In this document: in pieces, positions 17,304 through 26,545 of the stretch
Numbering within the stretch: position 1 is the first letter of the stretch
How the letters are laid out: each line of letters opens with the position of its first letter
Assembly (NCBI RefSeq): GCF_049959315.1
Contig: NZ_CP188201.1
Strand: one strand, 5' to 3'
Length of the DNA: 64,000 nt
From: Serratia proteamaculans_D
GTDB lineage: Bacteria; Pseudomonadota; Gammaproteobacteria; Enterobacterales; Enterobacteriaceae
Program-made: the position numbers and the translations under genes
The notes under the pieces: generated by a model
What the model was told of the DNA's origin: nothing
Seen by the model: the letters and a program-made list of their open reading frames with translations, nothing else
Databases searched by the model: none

Positions 17304-18659
17304 ATGACATTTTCCGTATGGATTGCATTAACAGGATTATTGTTTTTGGGTATTTCATTATCCTCTGTCTGGCTGCGGCGCGGCCCATTCACCGCTTTTG
17401 GATTATATTTACTCATCGGTATTATCTGTGGTCCCTGGCTCCTCGATATTATCCGGATAGATATTGTTGCGCATGCTGTATGGATGGAGCGAGTTACGAG
17501 CGTCACCATGGCCGCATCATTATTTATTACCGGGTTAAAATTACGGCAGCCTTTCAGCAAACAAGCCTGGCGTGTTGGCACTTTGCTGGCTTTACCAATC
17601 ATGTTATTCACTGTAATGGCAATGACGGCTGTTGCGCATTATCTCATGGGATTTTCCTGGCCTTTAGCCTTAGCTTTTAGCGCCATAGTAGCCCCAACCG
17701 ATCCTGTTCTGGCCAGTTTAATCTCGGTTAACAACGCCAGAGACGACGATGCTTTACGCTCTTCCCTTTCCATAGAGGCTGGCCTCAATGACGCCGCCGC
17801 GTTGCCCTTTTTGCTGCTGGCGTTGCTGCTGTACAACAGCAGCCCGGATGCATTAGCATTCGCTCCCCTCGCACAATGGGGTCTGATCGATGTAGTGTGG
17901 GCTCTTTCTGCAGGCTTGGGCATTGGTTATCTGCTGGGGTGGTCAATAGGTTTACTTGCGACCCGAATGCGACACAGACATCAGGATATCGCCCCCAACG
18001 ACTTGATTGCCTTGGCCCTGATCGCGCTTAGTTACGCCGTCGCTGACTTCCTCGCTGCTTCCGGTTTTCTTGCCGCCTTCGCCGCTGGCGTAGGGCTGCG
18101 CCGGGCAGAGAAAAATATCGTCGCTCACCATCTTCCTGCCAGCATCGCAGACCGGGAAGAAACCCCACCGGCGGAAGAGCTTGTCAATCCCAATACGCGT
18201 CATAGCCTGGGAAAGAAAGGTCCTGCCAAGTCTATTGGCCTGGTGGTCGGTGATGCGATCTCTTTCGGTGACACGCTTGAAAGATTGTTCGCCGCCGCAA
18301 TCGTCCTCACGCTGGGTGTCACACTGGCGCAACATTGGGATCCGAGAGGCATCGTTCTCGGCCTAATTCTTTTTATTCTTATTCGTCCGACCGCGGTTTA
18401 TATTGTCACGCTCGGTCAAAAAATACCTGGGTTACGGCGAGCGTTGATTGGTTGGTTCGGCATCAGGGGTATAGGCAGCATCAATTACATCGCTTACGCT
18501 TACACGCACGGTCTTAAAGACCATGCAGGCGCCGAGATGATGAATATGGCGCTCACGCTGGTCGTAACCAGTGTGTTGCTCCATGGCCTGACGCTGGCAC
18601 CGTTGTTGCGTTTACGGAAAGCAAAAAAGCGTCAACAACCGGATCAACATCCTCAATAA
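17304..18659 (+). CDS. Na+/H+ antiporter (CPA1/NhaP type)
   Basis: 451 residues with about 12 hydrophobic segments. The CPA1 hallmark appears as AIVAPTDPVLASLI (about residues 130-143), followed by SIEAGLNDAAALPFLLL, which carries the conserved acidic pair of the ion-binding site. The C-terminus has GWFGIRGIGSINY. It is predicted to exchange Na+ (or K+) for H+ across the inner membrane and so resist salt or alkaline stress. It is divergent from the CinA-C gene with a short AT-rich gap. The C-terminal tail is basic (RKAKKRQQPDQHPQ). Confidence 0.88.
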   Translation: MTFSVWIALTGLLFLGISLSSVWLRRGPFTAFGLYLLIGIICGPWLLDIIRIDIVAHAVWMERVTSVTMAASLFITGLKLRQPFSKQAWRVGTLLALPIMLFTVMAMTAVAHYLMGFSWPLALAFSAIVAPTDPVLASLISVNNARDDDALRSSLSIEAGLNDAAALPFLLLALLLYNSSPDALAFAPLAQWGLIDVVWALSAGLGIGYLLGWSIGLLATRMRHRHQDIAPNDLIALALIALSYAVADFLAASGFLAAFAAGVGLRRAEKNIVAHHLPASIADREETPPAEELVNPNTRHSLGKKGPAKSIGLVVGDAISFGDTLERLFAAAIVLTLGVTLAQHWDPRGIVLGLILFILIRPTAVYIVTLGQKIPGLRRALIGWFGIRGIGSINYIAYAYTHGLKDHAGAEMMNMALTLVVTSVLLHGLTLAPLLRLRKAKKRQQPDQHPQ

Positions 18660-18668
18660 ACTTCAGGT

Positions 18669-18854
18669 TTAGTGGTAAAAAGACGATATATCTGCATTGC
18701 CTGCTTCGCACAGTACCGCTCCGGTAACCCAGGGATGAACCTGTTGGCTAAAGCACGTATGCATCATGGCGTCCAGCTGTCGCTTGGCATGCACTTCATT
18801 ACGTGCGACCAGATACAGCGAAAAATTACCCAGCATGACTTCGAACAGTTTCAT
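18669..18854 (-). CDS. Small protein downstream of ybdK
   Basis: 61 residues (MKLFEVMLGNFSLYLVARNE ...). AAGGTGAAAAC stands directly before the ATG, 11 bp after the ybdK stop, so it is probably the second gene of that operon. No signal peptide or clear membrane helix. I do not recognise the family. Its translation signals are better than those of typical chance frames. Confidence 0.55.
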   Translation of the reverse strand: MKLFEVMLGNFSLYLVARNEVHAKRQLDAMMHTCFSQQVHPWVTGAVLCEAGNADISSFYH

Positions 18855-18865
18855 GTTTTCACCTT

Positions 18866-20005
18866 TTAAACCGTTTGGGGAGTGTTGTAGGTAATATGTT
18901 CCGCTGGAACAAGCAAGTTCATCATGGTGCGGATAATACTGGATTCACTCATGCCCCCCTGCGCCATTCTGCGTAACTGCTCAGCATCGTTAATCCCCTG
19001 CTGTAAATATGACATCATATACCGAAGGACTTTGTTTTCGTGGACGTCCGCGCCTTCTTTCAACTGCTCTAGTGTCTGCTGAATGTGCGTTTTCAATTTA
19101 ATATTTTGCTGTTTGCCGCTGTCGATATAATCTGCGTCGAAACCATAACGTTGCGCGTAAAATGTGTTCGCGTAAGTCACCGCATCGTGCGCTTGCGTCA
19201 TGGGCACTCTGTTTTTTAATAAAAATTTCACCAATAGCTGAGCATATCCTCCCAGCATTGCAGCGTGAAACAGGGTCAACGGTGTATCGCAAACACGAAT
19301 TTCCACCGTGCCGAATTCCGGCTTGGGCCGAATTTCCCAGTAAATGTCTTTCAGACACTGGATAACACCAAGATCTAAACATTGCTCCACATAGTCGACA
19401 AAATCAGGCCAACTACGCAAATCACGTTCGATATAGCCAAATGTGTGGAAAGAGTTCAATGCGCTAAATCGAGAGCTGGAGAAAAGCGTGTCTTCAGATT
19501 GATAATAGGGTGACGAAGCACTGAGGGCGATAAAGTGCGGCAGATATGGGATCAGCGCGTGGCAGAGATAAATCGCATCATCGCCCGATGGCACGCCGAT
19601 GTGGATATGTTGGCCGAATACGCATGACAGCTTGGCCAGAAACCCCAAATGCTGATGCACTTCTTGGTAGCGTTCTGTCGGCGTGATGATCTGATTTTTC
19701 CAGATATTGCTGAAATGACGTCCGCCGCCGCACAATCCGCAGTTCTTGCACGCCGCGATCTCCGCCACTTTCCTCGCGATGTCGTTCATTTCATCGAAGA
19801 GGGTAAAGGGCGTCGCATGAACGGAAGAGTTTAGTTCGATGGTGGAAAGCGTGAGCTCTTTTTTGACATGGCGTTCATCGTTGTATTGGCTGATGATTTC
19901 AATGCCTTTATTTGCAAGATCGCCGCTAACTAAATCGATTAGCTGCAGCTCAAGCTCAATGCCGATGCTTGGCGTTGGCGACGGCGTAAAGGGAATATCT
20001 AACAT
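18866..20005 (-). CDS. ybdK: YbdK-type carboxylate-amine ligase (weak glutamate-cysteine ligase)
   Basis: 379 residues, full length for the YbdK/GCS2 family. PSIGIELELQLID near residue 13 carries the acidic metal ligands, CGGGRHFSNIW lies near residue 95, GQHIHIGVPSGDD near 135, and EIRVCDTPLTLFHAAMLGG near 255. YbdK has weak ATP-dependent gamma-glutamylcysteine ligase activity in vitro; its physiological substrate is unclear. GAGGTAA precedes the start. It sits in the stress cargo block, consistent with a thiol or oxidative-stress role, which is inference. Confidence 0.9.
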   Translation of the reverse strand: MLDIPFTPSPTPSIGIELELQLIDLVSGDLANKGIEIISQYNDERHVKKELTLSTIELNSSVHATPFTLFDEMNDIARKVAEIAACKNCGLCGGGRHFSNIWKNQIITPTERYQEVHQHLGFLAKLSCVFGQHIHIGVPSGDDAIYLCHALIPYLPHFIALSASSPYYQSEDTLFSSSRFSALNSFHTFGYIERDLRSWPDFVDYVEQCLDLGVIQCLKDIYWEIRPKPEFGTVEIRVCDTPLTLFHAAMLGGYAQLLVKFLLKNRVPMTQAHDAVTYANTFYAQRYGFDADYIDSGKQQNIKLKTHIQQTLEQLKEGADVHENKVLRYMMSYLQQGINDAEQLRRMAQGGMSESSIIRTMMNLLVPAEHITYNTPQTV

Positions 20006-20041
20006 GGGATTACCTCATAATAATAAAAAGCAAAGCTAACT

Positions 20042-20803
20042 TTATCCGTTGGCATTACTGCGCGCCAACAATTGAAAATAACTTATACTTTCGACTTGAT
20101 GACTCATAATCACCAACCTCAGTTTCAAAGCTTTGTCAATCAACCTCCGTTGATTGTGCAGTAATTCGTCTTCGTATAATGCGCAGTGATTTTTTTTCAC
20201 GGTAAAACCTAACTCACCTGGCCCATCACACCCCTCAAGCAACGGCAGTAATATAAGATTGCCATGTGATGTGCTTTCATTGATTGCGGCATAAACCACA
20301 CCGACATAGCGCCGACCTGACATTAGTCTGAGAGTAATCATCTCATTGTTCTCCATGCTGTTGAATAATAAGTTCCCTACGCCATCAGCCTTGGTTAACT
20401 CCTGGTAAAAATGCGTCCTGCTATTATTGCTCAACTCTTTCCTGGGCGAAATAAGCGTGCGAAAAAAACACAGCAACAATGCAAAGGCTAACATGAGTAA
20501 TAACGGGGCCTGCAAATGGAAAAATGTCAGGTTCATGAAATTGCTATGCAAATGCACCTGAGTGGGAATGCTATTTATCTGATAATAAATATTCATGATT
20601 GAAGAGAGTAGAAATAGCATGCCCCAAAACATCACGACCAGATTAAACCCCTGAAAAACAAAAACGCTTCCATACAAGGCCACTAAAAAATAAACTTCCC
20701 ACCCAGAGGTTCTTTTTAGCCGAAGGCGCGAACGTCCGTCACGGGTCGCATACCAGTAGCCACAGACCAGTAATACCATGAATATCGTGGTTCCCATCGT
20801 CAA
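20042..20803 (-). CDS. Unknown membrane protein with cytoplasmic C-terminal domain
   Basis: 253 residues. Four hydrophobic segments are visible (about residues 3-18, 34-50, 54-68 and 95-115). After residue 125 comes a soluble domain (MENNEMITLRLMSGRRYVGVVY ... KKNHCALYEDELL) whose start reads like a small beta-barrel; this is a visual impression only. The gene overlaps the preceding small gene by 4 bp, so the two form an operon. The family was not recognised. Confidence 0.65.
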   Translation of the reverse strand: MTMGTTIFMVLLVCGYWYATRDGRSRLRLKRTSGWEVYFLVALYGSVFVFQGFNLVVMFWGMLFLLSSIMNIYYQINSIPTQVHLHSNFMNLTFFHLQAPLLLMLAFALLLCFFRTLISPRKELSNNSRTHFYQELTKADGVGNLLFNSMENNEMITLRLMSGRRYVGVVYAAINESTSHGNLILLPLLEGCDGPGELGFTVKKNHCALYEDELLHNQRRLIDKALKLRLVIMSHQVESISYFQLLARSNANG

Positions 20804-21000
20804 TAGCGTCTTAGTGCTTGAATGTGCCTGGCAAAAACCCTCTGAAATTCATCAACTTCTACATTGATGAACGCATTGCCGTTATCATCGACATGAACAC
20901 GACCTGCCTGGTCGTGACGCTGTCCTTCCTTATCGCTGTTTAAAGGAGACAAGAACTTATCTGGCCCGGAAAATAACAACAGCTTTAACAGATTAAACAT
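20800..21000 (-). CDS. Small protein, first gene of a two-gene operon
   Basis: 66 residues: a hydrophobic N-terminus (MFNLLKLLLFSG) followed by a polar domain (GRVHVDDNGNAFINVEVDEFQRVF). GAGGAGG stands before the ATG. The stop overlaps the start of the membrane protein gene by 4 bp. Function unknown; the tight coupling suggests the two products act together. Confidence 0.65.
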   Translation of the reverse strand: MFNLLKLLLFSGPDKFLSPLNSDKEGQRHDQAGRVHVDDNGNAFINVEVDEFQRVFARHIQALRRY

Positions 21001-21018
21001 AAATCACCTCCTCAATGA

Positions 21019-21043
21019 AGCCGATCCTTTCACAGGATCGGCT
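21019..21043 (-). terminator. Hairpin after the KGG-protein gene
   Basis: Perfect 10-bp inverted repeat AGCCGATCCT / AGGATCGGCT with a 5-base loop, between the KGG gene and the next start. There is no T tract, so it may be a processing or attenuation structure rather than a full terminator. Confidence 0.5.
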
Positions 21044-21092
21044 CAGGTGCTACATGGTCTTTAATATGATAAGTTTGCACGTCGGTACAAGA

Positions 21093-21260
21093 CTAATCAT
21101 TATCGTGACTGTGTTGACCACCTTTTTTTCCCGCTTCTGATGCGCGTTCAGGGTCATTTTTAAAATTACCCCCGCTTTCCTTTCCGCCTTTCTTCCCAGC
21201 TTCAGAAGCACGCTCTCTATCTTCGGCAAAATTGCCTGAACCGCCGCGATGTTCGGTCAT
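21093..21260 (-). CDS. KGG-repeat stress protein (YciG-like)
   Basis: 55 residues, very hydrophilic, with two KGG-type repeats: ERASEAGKKGG occurs twice (about residues 16-26 and 38-48). AGGAGGAAATT stands directly before the ATG. YciG/GsiB-like KGG proteins are general-stress proteins, usually under RpoS, and in enterics sit in the yciGFE cluster. Here the YciE/YciF-type and catalase genes are close by, which supports a shared stress regulon. Confidence 0.88.
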   Translation of the reverse strand: MTEHRGGSGNFAEDRERASEAGKKGGKESGGNFKNDPERASEAGKKGGQHSHDND

Positions 21261-21692
21261 AATTTCCTCCTATATAGAGTGGGTTAATATTAGCAAGGTG
21301 AGTTTTCCACAAAAGAAAAGAGCCACCTCACAATTAAAACTGTAGCGTTAATTTAGTATTCAACAAGTGAATATTGAGAAATATACAGAATAAAACACTA
21401 TGAAACACCTTGAAATTAAAATTTAACACCGAAACAACACAACCCAAAAAATTAATTTAAATACAGTGAAATAGGAGCCATAGAATATGATAAATTTATT
21501 AATAAAGCATTTAATTAATTAAGTCAAAGGGTTGTAAATTCATTATTATTCAAATCGTTTGTATTTAATAAAAACAAATCCTTTTAAAACAACTGGCTGA
21601 CGAATTTCTGGAAAAAATAAAAAATCCGAACTAGTCTTTAAGACTGGTTGGTAAAGGTGTGATTTTGAAAAGGTATGAATGAGGGTCAAGAG
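21261..21692. other. AT-rich intergenic region upstream of katE
   Basis: About 430 bp of very AT-rich DNA between the divergent KGG gene and katE, with no convincing gene. It must hold both promoters. A near-perfect palindrome AACTAGTCTT / AAGACTGGTT lies at 21629-21649, 44 bp before the katE start, and could be an operator or leader hairpin. Confidence 0.5.
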
Positions 21693-23969
21693 ATGAAAGA
21701 GAAAAAGATATCGAAAAGAAATGAGAATATAACTCACTCATTAGAAAACGAAAATGGAGATATGGTTTCGAACAAAGAATTGCATCTGCAAAACACGGTG
21801 CCGGCCGATAACTCTCACGAGCCTGACCCTGGCCCTACTCCGCCAGGTAAACAGCCAACAGCACCTGGTAGCATGAAAGAAAATCCCACTATCAGCGATA
21901 AAATCAGGCAGTTGGAACCTCAACGTAAATCGGGTAAAAAGCAACCGCTGACCACGAATCAGGGAACAAAAGTTTCCGATGATCAAAATTCATTAAAAAT
22001 GGGCGTGCGTGGTCCTACGCTGTTAGAAGATTTCATTATGCGGGAGAAAATTACGCATTTCGATCACGAACGGATCCCTGAACGCATTGTGCATGCTCGT
22101 GGCTCGGCGGCGCACGGCTATTTTGAGCTGTATAAAAGCCTGGCTTCGATTACGAAGGCAGACTTTTTGCAGCACGAAGGCCAACGGACGCCGGTCTTCG
22201 TCAGGTTCTCGACGGTACAAGGTTCCCGTGGGTCCGCAGATACGGTGCGCGATATTCGCGGCTGGGCGACCAAATTTTATACCCAGCAAGGGGTGTTCGA
22301 TCTCGTCGGCAATAACACCCCGGTATTCTTCATTCAAGATGCGATTAAATTTCCCGATTTCGTGCATGCTGTCAAACCGGAACCGCATAACGAGATCCCC
22401 CAAGGTGCTAGCGCTCACGACAGTTTTTGGGATTTTGTTTCTCTGCAGCCGGAAACCCTGCACAACGTGATGTGGGCCATGTCCGATCGCGGTATCCCAC
22501 GCAGCTATCGCACGATGGAAGGCTTTGGTATTCATACATTTCGCTTGATTAATGCCCAGGGAATATCCATTTTCGTGCGTTTCCACTGGAAACCCGTCGC
22601 AGGCAAAGCTTCTTTGCTGTGGGACGAAGCGCAAAAGCTGGCGGGAAAAGACAGCGATTTTCACCGCCGCGATCTGTGGGAAGCGATCGAAGCCGGGGAC
22701 TACCCGGAGTATCAGTTGGGTATGCAGCTCATTCCAGAAGAGGACGAATCCAAATTTGATTTTGACTTGCTGGACCCCACCAAGCTCATCCCTGAGGAAC
22801 TGGTCCCGGTGCAGTTGGTCGGGAAAATGGTGCTTAACCGCAACCCTGACAATTTCTTCGCCGAAACGGAACAGGTCGCGTTTCATCCCGGGCACATTGT
22901 TCCCGGCATTGATTTTACCGACGATCCTCTGTTGCAGGGCCGACTCTTTTCCTATACGGATACGCAAATCAGTCGCCTGGGCGGTCCCAATTTTCATGAA
23001 ATACCCATCAATCGCCCTACTTGCCCTTACCACAATTTGCAGCGTGACGGCATGCATCGAATCGCTATCGACACCAATCCGGCCAATTACAGCCCGAACT
23101 CGATCAATGACAACTGGCCACGAGAAACCGCATCATCCCCAGCAGGCGGTGGCTTCTCCAGCTACCCCGAGCGTGTCGACGCCCACAAGATACGCGAGCG
23201 GAGCCCGTCTTTTCTGGAACATTATGCTCATCCCCGGCTGTTTTGGCTTAGTCAGACCCCCATTGAGCAGCAGCACATCGTCGACGCCTTCTCTTTTGAA
23301 TTAGGCAAAGTCGCGCGACCATACATTCGTGAGCGTGTCGTTGAACATTTGGCCCATATCGACACGGTGTTAGCCGAAAGTGTTGGACTCAACCTTGGCA
23401 TCGCTTTGTCCGAAGAGCAGCGGAACATTTTACCGCCAAAACCGGTCAACGGCATCGAGCGCGATCCCAGCTTAAGTTTGTATGCTTTGCCTGGAGGAAG
23501 TGTTAAGGGACGTATCGTCGCCGTGTTGGTGGCAGATAACGCTCTGTCGGCAGATGTGCTAGCCATCATGACGGGACTGAAGAAACGCGGCGTTCACACA
23601 AAACTGTTGGCGCAGAAAATGGGCCGCGTTCTGGGCAGCGACGGCTCATCCATACCGATTGATTCCACTTTCGCGGGAACGCCCTCGATAACGCTGGATG
23701 CTGTGATCGTGCCGGATGGCGTCTATTCGACCCTGCTGCAAAGCGGAGAAGCGAAGCACTACCTGCTTGAGGCATACCGGCATTTGAAAGTAATTGGACT
23801 GAGCGGCGACGCAGCCCGACTCAAAGACCTCTGGCAAGCAGATGCTCCCGAAGATGGGGTCATCGAAGCCCCAGCGGTGAAGGCCACAATGATGGAGCGC
23901 TTTATCGAGGCGCTGGCGGGTCATCGCGTATGGAGTCGTAGCGACAAAGCTGGCGAGATACCCGCATGA
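21693..23969 (+). CDS. katE: Catalase HPII (large-subunit monofunctional catalase)
   Basis: 758 residues from the ATG at 21693, which has GAGGG upstream (an ATG at 21675 lacks a site). It breaks down hydrogen peroxide in the cytoplasm. The catalytic His is in RIVHARGSAAHGYF, the Asn in GNNTPVFFIQDAIKFPDF, and the haem-ligand Tyr in RLFSYTDTQISRLG. The extra C-terminal flavodoxin-like domain (about residues 600-750) marks the large HPII type. The N-terminal extension is Pro/Lys-rich. It heads a plus-strand run with a DUF892 gene, a small gene and an SDR gene. It may be RpoS-controlled like E. coli katE. Confidence 0.96.
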   Translation: MKEKKISKRNENITHSLENENGDMVSNKELHLQNTVPADNSHEPDPGPTPPGKQPTAPGSMKENPTISDKIRQLEPQRKSGKKQPLTTNQGTKVSDDQNSLKMGVRGPTLLEDFIMREKITHFDHERIPERIVHARGSAAHGYFELYKSLASITKADFLQHEGQRTPVFVRFSTVQGSRGSADTVRDIRGWATKFYTQQGVFDLVGNNTPVFFIQDAIKFPDFVHAVKPEPHNEIPQGASAHDSFWDFVSLQPETLHNVMWAMSDRGIPRSYRTMEGFGIHTFRLINAQGISIFVRFHWKPVAGKASLLWDEAQKLAGKDSDFHRRDLWEAIEAGDYPEYQLGMQLIPEEDESKFDFDLLDPTKLIPEELVPVQLVGKMVLNRNPDNFFAETEQVAFHPGHIVPGIDFTDDPLLQGRLFSYTDTQISRLGGPNFHEIPINRPTCPYHNLQRDGMHRIAIDTNPANYSPNSINDNWPRETASSPAGGGFSSYPERVDAHKIRERSPSFLEHYAHPRLFWLSQTPIEQQHIVDAFSFELGKVARPYIRERVVEHLAHIDTVLAESVGLNLGIALSEEQRNILPPKPVNGIERDPSLSLYALPGGSVKGRIVAVLVADNALSADVLAIMTGLKKRGVHTKLLAQKMGRVLGSDGSSIPIDSTFAGTPSITLDAVIVPDGVYSTLLQSGEAKHYLLEAYRHLKVIGLSGDAARLKDLWQADAPEDGVIEAPAVKATMMERFIEALAGHRVWSRSDKAGEIPA

Positions 23970-24030
23970 CTATCCTGGGCGCTCCGCGCCAGACATCACG
24001 CCAATCTCACAATAAGAGGACGAAACCATT

Positions 24031-24513
24031 ATGAGTGACTGTAGAGAGCATTTTATCGACTGGCTGAGAGACGCCCATGCAATGGAAAAACAAGCGGAAA
24101 CCATGCTTGATGGCATGAAAGATCGTGTCAAAGACTATCCGCCGTTGCAAAACCGTATCATCCAGCATCTGGAAGAGACGCGGCAGCAGCAGGTGCAGTT
24201 AGAAGCCTGCATCCAGCGTCAGGATGCATCGACATCTGGATTTAAAGACTTTGCTGGCAAGGCGACAGCTATGGGGCAAGCGCTGAGCGGCGTTTTTACC
24301 GAGGATGAAGTCGTAAAAGGTGTCATCAGCGCGTATGTGTTCGAACACCTTGAAATTGCGTCCTACAAGACGCTCATCACCGCCGCTGAACAGGTGGGCG
24401 ATATTGAAACGCAACGGTCTCTGGAAGCTATTCTGCAGCAAGAACAGGCAATGGCGGACTGGCTGATGGACAATATACCGTCGATTACCTTGGCCTATTT
24501 GAGCAAAAAATGA
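24031..24513 (+). CDS. DUF892 ferritin-like protein (YciE type)
   Basis: 160 residues of the DUF892/YciE-YciF family, predicted four-helix ferritin-like bundle. FIDWLRDAHAMEKQAETML near the N-terminus carries the first ligand helix, and FEHLEIASYKTLITAAEQ near residue 105 the second. These proteins are linked to osmotic and oxidative stress and may bind a di-iron centre. It follows katE by 61 bp in the same direction. A second, more YciF-like paralog is at 26746-27237 on the other strand. Confidence 0.88.
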   Translation: MSDCREHFIDWLRDAHAMEKQAETMLDGMKDRVKDYPPLQNRIIQHLEETRQQQVQLEACIQRQDASTSGFKDFAGKATAMGQALSGVFTEDEVVKGVISAYVFEHLEIASYKTLITAAEQVGDIETQRSLEAILQQEQAMADWLMDNIPSITLAYLSKK

Positions 24514-24560
24514 CGCTAGGTTTCCTTGCCTATGCGTTGGGTTAGAAAGAGGTAACGTTC

Positions 24561-24854
24561 ATGACTGACATTGTTAAATATCAAAATGAAGTGATTGAAA
24601 GCGCGGAGCTGTTGCCGCCGCCGCATCCCATGGACGGCAGTTGCAAGAGCAGCATCCTGATTTACTGTGACCGCGAGCCGGCGTTGAGCCGAACACTCAA
24701 TACTCTGAGTGAGTGGGAAGAAATCAATCTCGAAGTTAATGGTGAAACCGTTCGCTGCCAGGTTGAAAAGTATGATCGGCAAAAAAACGTCATTGTACTG
24801 AAAACCGAACAGCAGCAAAGCGACGCCGACATTCCCTATCAACAGCAGAAATAA
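24561..24854 (+). CDS. Small unknown protein of the katE run
   Basis: 97 residues, soluble, acidic in the middle (MTDIVKYQNEVIESAELLPP ... VNGETVRCQVEKYDRQKNVIVLK). The middle reads like a short beta-rich domain with alternating hydrophobics. GAAAGAGGTAACG stands before the ATG. The family was not recognised. Its place between the YciE-type and SDR genes suggests co-expression under stress. Confidence 0.6.
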   Translation: MTDIVKYQNEVIESAELLPPPHPMDGSCKSSILIYCDREPALSRTLNTLSEWEEINLEVNGETVRCQVEKYDRQKNVIVLKTEQQQSDADIPYQQQK

Positions 24855-24898
24855 CATTGTGACTGGCAATGCGCCCCTTTGAAAATCGGAGGAAGATG

Positions 24899-25753
24899 AT
24901 GAAACAGGAACAACAGCCCGCCCAACACCAGGACCGTCAACCGGGATTGGAAGGCGATATGACCCCTGCGCCAAAGTATGACGATCCGATGTATCGCGCG
25001 AGCGGAAAGCTCACCGGTAAAGTGGCCATTATTACCGGTGGTGATAGCGGAATTGGCCGGGCGGTGGCTATCGCTTACGTCAAGGAAGGCGCGAAAGTCG
25101 CCGTCGTCTATCTGGATGAAGAAGACGATGCCCAAGAAACGCAACGTTGCGCACAGGAACATGGTGGCGACATTCTGTTGCTCAGAGGCGATCTGCGCGA
25201 CCGTATTTTTGTGCGTGAGATTGTCACTAAAACGGTGGAAACATTTGGTCGGTTGGATATCTTGGTCAATAATGCCGGTGAACAACATCCGGTTGACCAG
25301 CCGGAAATGATCACCGAACAGCAGTTGGAAAAAACTTTCCAAACCAACTTTTTCAGCATGGTCGCGCTGACTTTGGCTGTGCTGGAGCACTTGCCGGCGG
25401 AAGGCGCGATCATCAACACATCTTCAGTCACCGCCTATCACGGTAATCCGACGTTGATCGACTACTCATCGACCAAGGGGGCCATCGCCGCCTTTACCCG
25501 TTCCCTCGCAATCAAACTCTGCGAGCGCAACATCCGAGTCAATGCCGTCGCGCCCGGTCCCATTTGGACGCCGCTGATCCCTTCCACTTTCGATTCGGAA
25601 AAGGTCGGCAAATTTGGTCAGGACACACCTATGAAGCGTCCTGGTCAGCCCTGTGAACTGGCGCCGGCCTATGTTTATTTGGCTTGTAACGATTCCTCAT
25701 ACATGACCGGGCAGACGTTGCATATCAACGGCGGCATAATCGTCAACGGATAA
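24899..25753 (+). CDS. SDR oxidoreductase, YghA/general-stress type
   Basis: 284 residues from the second of two adjacent ATGs (24896/24899), with GGAGGA upstream. It is a short-chain dehydrogenase: Rossmann TGGDSGIGRAVAIAY near residue 47, NNAG near 128, catalytic Ser in INTSSVTAYHG and YSSTKGA for Tyr-x3-Lys. The N-terminal 35 residues (Gln/Pro-rich, MTPAPKYDDP) match the YghA and YhdF/YhxD stress SDRs. The substrate is unknown. A hairpin terminator follows. Confidence 0.9.
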   Translation: MKQEQQPAQHQDRQPGLEGDMTPAPKYDDPMYRASGKLTGKVAIITGGDSGIGRAVAIAYVKEGAKVAVVYLDEEDDAQETQRCAQEHGGDILLLRGDLRDRIFVREIVTKTVETFGRLDILVNNAGEQHPVDQPEMITEQQLEKTFQTNFFSMVALTLAVLEHLPAEGAIINTSSVTAYHGNPTLIDYSSTKGAIAAFTRSLAIKLCERNIRVNAVAPGPIWTPLIPSTFDSEKVGKFGQDTPMKRPGQPCELAPAYVYLACNDSSYMTGQTLHINGGIIVNG

Positions 25754-25762
25754 AGCAGCGTG

Positions 25763-25789
25763 GTGGCCCGATCGTCGGTATCGGGCCAC
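25763..25789 (+). terminator. Terminator after the SDR gene
   Basis: Perfect 10-bp stem GTGGCCCGAT / ATCGGGCCAC with a 7-base loop, ten bases past the stop, followed by TTCATT. Confidence 0.7.
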
Positions 25790-25836
25790 TTCATTGACGT
25801 TTTTCACGCATACTTAACCACATTACGGAGATCGTT

Positions 25837-26529
25837 ATGCATGTCTTCGATATGAACAGGATCCTGATTAATGCATATCCTTATTCCTATTTATTGGAAG
25901 TGGCTTTTCGTTCAGCGTTTACTTTTTTTGTCGCTTATATTTTTTTACGTTTAATTGGTCGACGTGGTGTGAAGCAAATGACGTTATTCGAAATCGTCAT
26001 TATTCTTACACTGGGTTCGGCCGCAGGTGATGTTGCGCTCAACGAGGATTCGCCGCTATTGCCGGTGATAGTAACGTTCACGGTAATTATTGGCCTTTAT
26101 CGGGCTTTCACTTTTTTAATCAACAAACGAACACACTTTCAAGTGTTACTTGAAGGTAAACCGGTTACCCTAGTGAAAGACGGAAAGCTTGAATATCATA
26201 ATGCCAATAATCAAAGTTATGCCTTTGAGGAGTTGATGATGGAACTCAGAGAGAAAGGCGTTGAACATTTGGGCCAGGTAAAACTCGCGCTATTAGAAGT
26301 TGATGGCAATCTTAGCGTTTATTTCTATCGAGATAACGAGATCAGGCCAGGACTATCTATTTTACCTGAAACCCTGCGAGAGCGGCGTAGTGCAATAAAT
26401 GAAATAGGGTACTACGCTTGTTTCAATTGCAGCGACACTCTTTTTTTAACGCCTTGTGAGCACCACTTCTGTCAGTTGTGCGGCGCGAAGAGTTGGACGA
26501 AAGCGAGCGATGCGATTAGGATAACTTGA
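25837..26529 (+). CDS. DUF421 (YetF-like) membrane protein with C-terminal zinc-ribbon-like tail
   Basis: 230 residues. Three membrane helices (about 13-38, 48-64, 68-90) are followed by the DUF421 cytoplasmic domain (LLEGKPVTLVKDGKLEYHNAN, EELMMELREKGVEHLGQVKLALLEVDG). The last 35 residues add CFNC ... CEHHFCQLC, a CxxC pair and a CxxC/His cluster that resembles a zinc ribbon and is unusual for this family. GGAG precedes the start. The function of DUF421 proteins is unknown. A shorter paralog without the tail lies at 27409-27849. Confidence 0.85.
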   Translation: MHVFDMNRILINAYPYSYLLEVAFRSAFTFFVAYIFLRLIGRRGVKQMTLFEIVIILTLGSAAGDVALNEDSPLLPVIVTFTVIIGLYRAFTFLINKRTHFQVLLEGKPVTLVKDGKLEYHNANNQSYAFEELMMELREKGVEHLGQVKLALLEVDGNLSVYFYRDNEIRPGLSILPETLRERRSAINEIGYYACFNCSDTLFLTPCEHHFCQLCGAKSWTKASDAIRIT

Positions 26530-26545
26530 CTTCCTTGTCATATAA

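Noticed and set aside
22023..23057. 344-codon frame opposite katE
   Set aside because: Antisense shadow of catalase; no ribosome site or recognisable domain.
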